This document shows positions 1 to 5,088 of a stretch of DNA of 5,088 nt, piece by piece. The DNA is from Ignavibacteriaceae bacterium (GTDB lineage Bacteria > Bacteroidota > Ignavibacteria > Ignavibacteriales > Ignavibacteriaceae). Each line of letters opens with the position of its first letter. The first letter of the stretch is position 1. The notes beneath the pieces are model-generated. The model did not search any database and had not been told where the DNA came from. It worked only from the letters and a program-made list of their open reading frames with translations. Position numbers and translations under genes: made by a program. The stretch covers positions 1 through 5,088 of the forward strand of contig JANWIS010000184.1 in NCBI GenBank assembly GCA_025449775.1, written 5' to 3'.

Positions 1-496
1 AATCACTCCAGCCATCACCATCTAGATCACCTGCATAAGTACCATAAGTTTGAACCCAGCCTTCACCTGTTTGTCTTACATTTATTGTTTCGGTTCTGGT
101 CAAGCTCATTGAACCGGGAAGAACTTTGGTCCAGAAACTCCATGCAAATCCTGTTTGCAGGTAATTTCCTTGCATGTCTTGGATTCCTTTTGAAAGAGAA
201 ACTGTAACCTGCTCACCATAAAAAAAGTTGTTATCTGGATTAATTGTAATTGTTGTATCATTGGTTACGGCAATGCTTCCGGTATGAACTCCTGACCATC
301 TTCCCCAAACCTGGAAAGTGGTACTGTTAAATGAATTAATATCAACTGCACTGCTGAAATTTATTTCTATATCAAGAGTAGGTAAAGAACTTATTGATTG
401 AGCTGATGGTGAAACTGTGCTGACTGTTATGTTGTCACCAGCAAGCAGCTTAATATTAATTAAAAGTAACGCGATTAGTGTATATAAGATTTTCAT
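1..496 (-). CDS. Secreted Ig-like (Big_5/SbsA-type) plus FG-GAP-repeat protein, C-terminus cut by window edge
   Basis: The frame is open from an ATG at 496-494 to the window edge and gives 165 N-terminal residues. Residues 1-19 form a signal peptide (MKILYT, then a Leu/Ile-rich core ending LLA before GD), so the protein is exported. Residues about 28-123 match the pattern of a bacterial Ig-like domain of the Big_5/SbsA kind: VSP at the start, an I-x-F strand followed by 'AVD', a central G-x-x-x-G turn, 'NPDNNFFYGEQVTVSLS', then 'DMQGNYL' and a closing aromatic F-x-W strand. Residues 157-165 read DLDGDGWSD, the Asp-rich calcium loop typical of FG-GAP/VCBS beta-propeller repeats, so more repeats and perhaps a C-terminal sorting domain probably lie beyond the edge. 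The start is supported by a GAGG Shine-Dalgarno-like site 5 bases upstream and by the signal peptide beginning there. Proteins of this build are usually large surface or secreted proteins, for example adhesins or proteins attached to hydrolases. The exact role cannot be read from this fragment. Confidence 0.85.
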   Translation of the reverse strand, partial: MKILYTLIALLLINIKLLAGDNITVSTVSPSAQSISSLPTLDIEINFSSAVDINSFNSTTFQVWGRWSGVHTGSIAVTNDTTITINPDNNFFYGEQVTVSLSKGIQDMQGNYLQTGFAWSFWTKVLPGSMSLTRTETINVRQTGEGWVQTYGTYAGDLDGDGWSD

Positions 497-499
497 CTG

Positions 500-505
500 T
501 TCCTC
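500..505 (-). promoter_or_regulatory. Ribosome binding site of the Ig/FG-GAP gene
   Basis: On the minus strand GAGGAA lies just before the ATG at 496-494, with five bases between the GAGG core and the start codon. It is the only clear Shine-Dalgarno-like site at any visible start in the window; the peptidase and valS have AT-rich leaders without one. It fixes the start of the leftmost gene. Confidence 0.55.
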
Positions 506-516
506 AATTTTTAGAT

Positions 517-524
517 TAAATATA
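517..524 (-). promoter_or_regulatory. Possible -7 element for the Ig/FG-GAP gene
   Basis: On the minus strand TATATTTA matches seven of eight positions of the Bacteroidota -7 box TAnnTTTG and lies 20 bases upstream of the ATG at 496. No convincing -33 TTG element is seen at 19-21 bases further upstream. The region is AT-rich, so a chance match is quite possible. Confidence 0.25.
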
Positions 525-585
525 ATACTTTTTTAATGAAAGTGAACTCGAAGAATATAGTTCTGCCAAAATATAAAATAGGGTT

Positions 586-624
586 TAACTTTGATTTTGA
601 ATCTTTTTAAGTTTCAGGTATAAA
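586..624 (+). promoter_or_regulatory. Possible promoter elements for the exported peptidase
   Basis: Two alternatives are visible. TAACTTTG at 586-593 is a full match to the Bacteroidota -7 box TAnnTTTG, about 63 bases before the ATG at 657, but its -33 element is weak (TTCTG near 561). Alternatively, TTGAAT at 597-602 and TATAAA at 619-624, with a 16-base spacer, resemble a sigma-70 type -35/-10 pair giving a leader of roughly 25 bases. Transcription must begin in this 160-base divergent gap if the gene is expressed on its own, but the choice between the two is open. Confidence 0.3.
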
Positions 625-656
625 TTATCTTAAACATTAAATCAGTATTGATAAAT

Positions 657-1895
657 ATGAAAATCAATCTTTTGCCATTATCCATTGTAATCTTCATTTC
701 TTTTATAACCTCGCTTTTCGCACAGGATGAAAAAGACAAGGGAATCTTTGAAGAAGAAAAAGATGGATTTTATAAGAATGAAATCCTAAAGGGAATAGAA
801 GAATTTGATCAGCTTGAGAAGGAAAAGAAAAAAGAATTTAGGCTGGATTTTTCCGGAATGAATCTTCCAAAATCCAAGGATGAATTTAAAAGTTATTGGT
901 TCAGCGACCCTATTTCACAGGGAAGAACAGGAACGTGTTGGTGCTTTTCAACAACATCGTTATTCGAATCTGAGATATACAGACTCCATAAAAAACAAAT
1001 TAAACTTTCTGAAATGTTCACGGTCTACTGGGAATATGTTGAAAAGACAAAACGATTTATTAAAGAACGGGGAAACTCAGCTTTTGTTCAAGGCTCGGAA
1101 TCTAATGCAGTTACTCGTATCTGGAAAATGTATGGAATAGTTCCGTTGGAAAATTATTCCGGCCTGCTGCCTGAACAAAAATTTCACGATCATGAAATAA
1201 TGTTCACGGAAATGAAATCATACTTGCAAAATGTAAAAACAAATCATGCCTGGAATGAAGATGAAGCGATAAAAGTTATCAAATCAATTTTGAATCATTA
1301 TATGACTGAACCTCCCGTTGAATTTTATTTTGAAGGGAAAAAGTATTCTCCAAAAGAATTCCTGAATTATCTTCAAATTAATACCGATGACTACGTCGAC
1401 ATACTTTCATACATGCAGAAACCATATTATCAGCAAGTTGAATATGAAGTGCCTGATAACTGGTGGCACAGCGAAATTTATTATAATGTTCCGCTTAATA
1501 CTTTTACCGATGCTTTGAAGAATGCAGTTGTGAATGGCTACACTGTTGCATTGGGCGGTGATGTTTCAGAAGCTGGATATGATCCGTGGAATAAAGTCGG
1601 AATTATTCCAACGTTTGATATTCCATCAGAATTTATTGATGAGAATGCAAGACAGTTCCGTTTCAGCAACAAGACTACAACTGACGATCACGGAATTCAT
1701 CTTGTCGGATTTACGGAGAAAGACGGAGATCACTGGTATTTAATTAAAGATTCTGCTTCGGGCTCAAGGAATAAGGGAGATAAAGGATTTTATTTTTATC
1801 ACGAAGATTATGTAAAGCTTAAGATGATGTATTTTATGGTTCACAAAGATGCAGTTGAGAATGTGTTGAAGAAGTTTAAAGAGCAGATAGAATAA
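657..1895 (+). CDS. Exported papain-fold cysteine peptidase, C1B (bleomycin hydrolase/PepC-like)
   Basis: This is a complete 412-residue protein. I chose the ATG at 657 over the in-frame TTG at 648 because the signal peptide starts exactly there: MKIN, a hydrophobic core, then SLFA before QDE, with likely cleavage after Ala22. Export to the periplasm or outside is therefore expected, whereas classical bleomycin hydrolase and PepC are cytoplasmic. Residues 23-65 are highly charged (Lys/Glu-rich) and could be a linker or pro-segment. The papain active site is clear: Gln88 (oxyanion hole) and Cys94 in QGRTGTCWCFS with the canonical six-residue spacing, and His345 in DHGIHLVGF, which aligns with papain DHAVAAVGY. 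About 250 residues separate Cys and His; such a long helical insertion is typical of family C1B and not of plain papains, and the stretch VALGGDVSE before the His also resembles C1B. The third catalytic position, normally Asn in NSWG, is Asp365 in IKDSAS here. The protein ends in a short helical tail (KFKEQIE). A peptidase role is well supported as a fold; substrate and activity are unknown. The gene stands alone and converges with valS. Confidence 0.87.
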   Translation: MKINLLPLSIVIFISFITSLFAQDEKDKGIFEEEKDGFYKNEILKGIEEFDQLEKEKKKEFRLDFSGMNLPKSKDEFKSYWFSDPISQGRTGTCWCFSTTSLFESEIYRLHKKQIKLSEMFTVYWEYVEKTKRFIKERGNSAFVQGSESNAVTRIWKMYGIVPLENYSGLLPEQKFHDHEIMFTEMKSYLQNVKTNHAWNEDEAIKVIKSILNHYMTEPPVEFYFEGKKYSPKEFLNYLQINTDDYVDILSYMQKPYYQQVEYEVPDNWWHSEIYYNVPLNTFTDALKNAVVNGYTVALGGDVSEAGYDPWNKVGIIPTFDIPSEFIDENARQFRFSNKTTTDDHGIHLVGFTEKDGDHWYLIKDSASGSRNKGDKGFYFYHEDYVKLKMMYFMVHKDAVENVLKKFKEQIE

Positions 1896-1902
1896 AGAAG
1901 CA

Positions 1903-1927
1903 TCACACTTCGACAAGCTCAGTGTGA
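1903..1927. repeat. REP-like palindrome between convergent genes
   Basis: Perfect 7-base arms TCACACT (1903-1909) and AGTGTGA (1921-1927) flank an 11-base loop, TCGACAAGCTC. The loop edge also offers a smaller alternative hairpin, CTT-CGAC-AAG. The element fills the 42-base gap between the stop of the peptidase gene (1895) and the stop of valS (1938), so both transcripts run into it and it may end or stabilise both 3' ends. No run of T follows the stem in either direction, so it is not a classical intrinsic terminator. From memory, palindromes with this TTCGACAAGCTC-type core recur between genes in Bacteroidota and relatives, which is why I call it a repeat. Only one copy is present in this window. 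Confidence 0.55.
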
Positions 1928-1937
1928 CAACGGGAAA

Positions 1938-4556
1938 TTAATTCAAATTTTCCAAAATCTCCTTCAGTTTTTTAAGATTCTCCTGCCAGTCTTTCTGCTT
2001 CGTTCTTTCCTTTTCAACAATATCAGCCGGTGCACCGCTGACAAACTTTTCATTCGAAAGTTTTTTTTCAATTCCAGAAAGAGAACCTTCCAATCTCGTA
2101 ATTTCCTTTTGAAGCCGTTGTCTTTCGATATCAAGATCAATCAATCCTTCTAATGGAATATATATCTCGGAAGATTTCACAACCGCAGAAGCACTTGCTT
2201 TAGGCTTTGCAATCTTTTCACCGGCATTCAGCTCTTCAACCTTTGCAAGCTTTTTTATGTAATCGATTTGCCGTTCTCCGACTTCATTTGATTTCAATAA
2301 AACATTTATTTTCTTTGAAGGAGGAATATTCATCTCTCCGCGGATATTTCTGATTGCTGTAACGATATCCACAACAACTTCCATATCTCTGTCTGCTTTC
2401 TGATTAATTAATTCCTTTTTTACTTTCGGAAATTCTGAAGTGGAAATACTTTCACCATCTTTTCTTTGCTTGGTCAACTGCCAAATCTCTTCTGTAATAA
2501 ATGGCATAAAAGGATGAACCATCATCAGCATATTTTCAAAGATTGATAATGCTCTTGTCAGCACAGCAGATTTGATTTCCTCGTCATTTCCGTATAGTCT
2601 GTTCTTAATCATCTCGATATACCAGTCGCAGAAATCATTCCACACGAAAGAATAAATAATTTTTGTTGCGTTATTCATTTCAAAACTGTCCATTGCATTG
2701 TTGAACTCTTCAAGTGTTTCATTGAAGCGAGAAATTATCCATTCATCTGCAAAATCGATATGAGAATTAATCAGTTTATCATTTACTTTAATGTTTTCAG
2801 CATTCATCAAAAGAAATCTTCCGGCATTCCAGATTTTGTTGGCAAAGTTCCTTCCAAAATCACATTTCTCAGTTGAGAAAAGCACATCCTGACCAAGCGG
2901 TGCAAGGTAAAGAACAGTGAACCGCAAAGCATCAGCACCGTAATCTTTTATAACATCGAGAGGATCGGGAGAATTACCGAGTGACTTGCTCATCTTTCTT
3001 CCCTGAAGATCGCGAATGATGCTGGTGAAGTATACATCTTTGAACGGAATGTTTTTCATAAAATGCATTCCTGCCATTATCATTCTTGCAACCCAGAAAA
3101 ATATTATGTCGGGACCTGTAACCAGCATGCTAGTAGGGTAATAATATTTTCTTTCCTTCTCTGTTCTGAAAATCGCGTGAGCCCAAATCCAGCTTGAAGC
3201 CCACGTATCAAGAACATCTTCATCCTGTGTATAGTTTTCAATATCTTTCGGCGGATCAACTTCGCAGTAAATTTCTTTTGTTTGTTTGTGATACCAGACT
3301 GGAATTCTGTGTCCCCACCAAAGCTGACGTGAAATACACCAGTCGCTTATGTTTTCCATCCAGTGAAAATAAGTTTTCTCCCAATGTGCAGGATAAAATT
3401 TTACTTTTCCCTTTCTCACAACATCGAGTGCAGGTTTTGAGAGATACTCCATCTTCATAAACCATTGTTCTGATAGATAAGGCTCGATCGGCACTGCACC
3501 TCTTTCGGAGTAACCAACTTTGTTTTGATAATCTTCAATCTTTTCCATCAGGTTATTTTTTTCAAACCACTCAACAACTTTTTTTCTTGCATCGAAGCGA
3601 TCTAAACCTTGCAGCCAATCCGGAACATTTTTATTTGTTGAAGCATCCGGATTAAAAATATTTATTATTTCCAGCTTGTGTCTTTTGCCCAGCTCGTAAT
3701 CGTTTACATCGTGAGCAGGAGTAACTTTAACTGCACCCGTTCCAAATTCCATATCAACATATTCATCAGCAAAGATTGGAATCTCCCTTCCGACAATCGG
3801 AAGCTTTACTTTTTTGCCGATGATGTCTTTATATCGTTCATCATTCGGATTTACTGCAACGCCTGTATCTCCGAGCATTGTTTCAGGTCTTGTTGTTGCG
3901 ACGATGATAAATTTGTCTGTTCCAATTACAGGATATCGAAAGTGCCAGAGCTTTCCGTTAACTGTTCTGTAAAGAACTTCCTCATTTGAAATAGCAGACT
4001 TATTTGCCGGATCCCAATTCACCATCCTGTAGCCGCGATAAATTTTTCCTTCTTTGTAAAGAGCAACAAATGCTTTTATAACTTCGCGGTAATAGTCGTC
4101 ATCCATTGTAAAACGTTCACGGTTCCAGTCGCAGCTAACACCGAGTTTTTTCAACTGCTGAATAATTATTCCGCCGTATTCTTTTCTCCATTCTTGGCAG
4201 TGTTTAATAAATTCTTCGCGACCGATTTTGTATTTATTAATTCCTTTCTCTTCAAGGAACTTTGTTACTTTTGTCTCTGTGGCGATCGATGCGTGATCAG
4301 TTCCCGGAACCCAGCAGGAGTTGAAGCCCTGCATTCTTTTAAGCCGTGTGTAAACATCCTGTATTGTGTTGTTGAGTATGTGTCCCATCGTAAGCATTCC
4401 GGTGATATTAGGCGGAGGAATTGCAATGGTGAACGACGGTTTGTCGTTTGGCTCTGAGTGAAATATTTTGTTATCGAGCCAGTATTTGTACCATTTGTCC
4501 TCTGATTTTGAGGGGTCGTATGCTTTGGGGATTTCTGAAAATTTCGTTTCGGGCAT
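1938..4556 (-). CDS. valS: Valine--tRNA ligase (valyl-tRNA synthetase)
   Basis: This is a complete 872-residue class I aminoacyl-tRNA synthetase that charges tRNA-Val with valine in the cytoplasm using ATP. The order of parts is that of the family. The Rossmann half has PPPNITG (47-53) and the HIGH-equivalent TMGH (56-59), followed by the conserved GTDHASIATE (85-94). The CP1 editing domain that clears tRNA-Thr mischarges has TTRPET (221-226) and GTGAVKVTPAHDVND (272-286). Lys277, Thr279, Asp283 and Asp286 there have the same spacing as the editing-pocket residues I recall from Thermus ValRS. CISRQLWWGHRIP (407-419), DEDVLDTW (445-452), GPDIIFFWVARM (481-492) and KMSKS (521-525) complete the catalytic core. 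An anticodon-binding helical domain (about 605-760) is followed by the C-terminal tRNA-binding coiled coil (about 806-872) with NEKFVSGAP. Length is normal for bacterial ValRS. The first His of HIGH is Thr here. The ATG at 4556 follows a promoter-like box by a short leader with no Shine-Dalgarno site. No T-box leader fits in the 59-base upstream gap. Confidence 0.98.
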   Translation of the reverse strand: MPETKFSEIPKAYDPSKSEDKWYKYWLDNKIFHSEPNDKPSFTIAIPPPNITGMLTMGHILNNTIQDVYTRLKRMQGFNSCWVPGTDHASIATETKVTKFLEEKGINKYKIGREEFIKHCQEWRKEYGGIIIQQLKKLGVSCDWNRERFTMDDDYYREVIKAFVALYKEGKIYRGYRMVNWDPANKSAISNEEVLYRTVNGKLWHFRYPVIGTDKFIIVATTRPETMLGDTGVAVNPNDERYKDIIGKKVKLPIVGREIPIFADEYVDMEFGTGAVKVTPAHDVNDYELGKRHKLEIINIFNPDASTNKNVPDWLQGLDRFDARKKVVEWFEKNNLMEKIEDYQNKVGYSERGAVPIEPYLSEQWFMKMEYLSKPALDVVRKGKVKFYPAHWEKTYFHWMENISDWCISRQLWWGHRIPVWYHKQTKEIYCEVDPPKDIENYTQDEDVLDTWASSWIWAHAIFRTEKERKYYYPTSMLVTGPDIIFFWVARMIMAGMHFMKNIPFKDVYFTSIIRDLQGRKMSKSLGNSPDPLDVIKDYGADALRFTVLYLAPLGQDVLFSTEKCDFGRNFANKIWNAGRFLLMNAENIKVNDKLINSHIDFADEWIISRFNETLEEFNNAMDSFEMNNATKIIYSFVWNDFCDWYIEMIKNRLYGNDEEIKSAVLTRALSIFENMLMMVHPFMPFITEEIWQLTKQRKDGESISTSEFPKVKKELINQKADRDMEVVVDIVTAIRNIRGEMNIPPSKKINVLLKSNEVGERQIDYIKKLAKVEELNAGEKIAKPKASASAVVKSSEIYIPLEGLIDLDIERQRLQKEITRLEGSLSGIEKKLSNEKFVSGAPADIVEKERTKQKDWQENLKKLKEILENLN

Positions 4557-4581
4557 TGATTTTAGCTATTAAAATGAAGTG

Positions 4582-4589
4582 CAAATATA
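4582..4589 (-). promoter_or_regulatory. Bacteroidota-type -7 promoter box of valS
   Basis: On the minus strand TATATTTG, followed by CAC, is an exact match to the Bacteroidota primary-sigma -7 consensus TAnnTTTG. It ends 25 bases before the valS ATG, implying a leader of roughly 20 bases. A TTG-type -33 element is not found at the usual 19-21 base spacing; the nearest TTG lies about 27 bases upstream. The position, just after the stop codon of the phosphatase gene, suggests that valS has its own promoter even though the two genes are co-oriented and only 59 bases apart. Confidence 0.55.
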
Positions 4590-4615
4590 AGAATTTTTTA
4601 GGATGGTGAAGATTT

Positions 4616-5088
4616 TCAATCTCCAATCAAATAAAGATAATTCGGGATTTTAATTTGTATCCCATGGTATTCACCTTCAAGATCACTCCACTGGTCACCA
4701 ACAGTACCGATAATTTCGTAACTGTTTTTAGTAAGCCAGACACGTTTGGAACTTTTAAAATCTTTTGCTTTCATTTTCGTCTCATCACCAATTTGGGTTA
4801 TTAAAGTATCAAAAACTGTATAGCCTTCATTCTTTAAATTCTGGTAAGTAGCTTCATATTCGGGAAAGTTTCTGCCGGTAAGGAAAATAATTTTTGCGCC
4901 TTTCGAGAGAAGAAAATCATAAAGCTCTTTTACCTGTGGAATTGCAGGAGTTTTCATTTCGGCATTCCACTTTTTATTCATTTCATCAACATAACCAAAG
5001 CCCATCATCTCGGCCAGTTTGTAATTGTTCAAAGCAGTTTCATCAACATCAAAAATAACAACAGAGTTCTTTTTGAATTCAACTTTAT
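4616..5088 (-). CDS. HAD-superfamily acid phosphatase (class B/plant-type, subfamily IIIB-like), N-terminus cut by window edge
   Basis: The frame runs open from the right edge to a TGA at 4618-4616 and gives the last 156 residues; the true start lies outside. An in-frame TTG at 5032 is not the start, because motif I lies upstream of it. In visible numbering, motif I is FDVDET (12-17) with nucleophile Asp13 and general acid Asp15. Motif II is FLTGR (68-72) with Thr70. The motif III lysine is in FKSSKR (about 110-115), and motif IV is GDQWSD (130-135) with Asp131 and Asp135 for magnesium. The GDQWSDL signature and the ending KIPNYLYLIGD resemble the acid phosphatase family that includes plant vegetative storage proteins and bacterial class B/C non-specific phosphatases (HAD_Acid_phosphat). 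Such enzymes hydrolyse phosphomonoesters, usually outside the cytoplasm, often as lipoproteins or with a signal peptide. Only a short segment precedes motif I here, so localisation cannot be judged. All catalytic motifs are present, so the enzyme is probably active; the substrate is unknown. The gene is co-oriented with valS, 59 bases downstream of it. Confidence 0.87.
   Translation of the reverse strand, partial: KVEFKKNSVVIFDVDETALNNYKLAEMMGFGYVDEMNKKWNAEMKTPAIPQVKELYDFLLSKGAKIIFLTGRNFPEYEATYQNLKNEGYTVFDTLITQIGDETKMKAKDFKSSKRVWLTKNSYEIIGTVGDQWSDLEGEYHGIQIKIPNYLYLIGD

Noticed and set aside
648..656. TTG at 648 as the start of the peptidase gene
   Set aside because: The ATG at 657 begins a textbook signal peptide (MKIN plus hydrophobic core), and no ribosome binding site favours the TTG.
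880..1743. Plus-strand open frames at 880-1140 and 1534-1743
   Set aside because: Both lie inside the peptidase gene in another frame and show no recognisable domain or start signal; they are shadows.
1903..1937. Rho-independent terminator
   Set aside because: The stem is only 7 bp with an 11-base loop and is not followed by a T-run on either strand; it is listed as a repeat-like palindrome instead.
2061..2068. Run of eight T (A8 in the valS coding strand) as a frameshift site
   Set aside because: The frame reads smoothly through it into the conserved NEKFVSGAP segment and coiled coil; it encodes ordinary Glu-Lys-Lys codons.
3194..4457. Open frames at 3194-3460, 3678-3989 and 4194-4457 (plus strand) and 3256-3465 (minus strand)
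   Set aside because: All overlap the strongly conserved valS coding sequence and have no family features.
4557..4615. T-box or other riboswitch upstream of valS
   Set aside because: The gap is just 59 bases and carries no stable hairpin; a T-box leader needs far more room.
5030..5032. TTG at 5032 as the start of the phosphatase
   Set aside because: The frame stays open to the window edge and encodes HAD motif I (FDVDET) upstream of this codon, so the gene is simply cut off by the window.

Overview
The window is an AT-rich, densely coded stretch of bacterial chromosome. Several features point to the Bacteroidota/Chlorobiota (FCB) group, possibly an Ignavibacteria-like lineage. These are a TAnnTTTG-type promoter box just upstream of valS, the near absence of Shine-Dalgarno sequences at most starts, secreted proteins built from an Ig-like domain plus an FG-GAP-type calcium loop, signal peptides ending in an 'A|Q' type junction, and a valyl-tRNA synthetase with a T-M-G-H version of the HIGH motif. 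The lineage assignment is an inference from these traits, not from a database comparison.

Layout from left to right: (1) 1-496, minus strand, the N-terminal part of a secreted protein with a signal peptide, an SbsA/Big_5 Ig-like domain and the first Asp-rich FG-GAP/VCBS-like loop, cut off by the left edge. (2) 497-656, a divergent intergenic region with weak promoter-like elements for both directions. (3) 657-1895, plus strand, a complete exported papain-fold cysteine peptidase of the bleomycin hydrolase/PepC type (C1B-like), with Asp in place of the usual active-site Asn. (4) 1896-1937, a short convergent gap holding a 25-bp palindromic repeat-like element. (5) 1938-4556, minus strand, a complete valS. 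(6) 4557-4615, a short gap holding a good Bacteroidota-type promoter for valS. (7) 4616-5088, minus strand, the C-terminal 156 residues of a HAD-superfamily acid phosphatase, cut off by the right edge.

The genes do not form one evident pathway. valS is housekeeping. The peptidase and the Ig/FG-GAP protein are envelope or secreted proteins, and the phosphatase family is usually exported too, although its N-terminus is not visible here. I found no mobile element, CRISPR array, RNA gene or defence-type cluster. The window looks like ordinary core chromosome, and the points most worth a second look are the variant peptidase active site and the intergenic palindrome.
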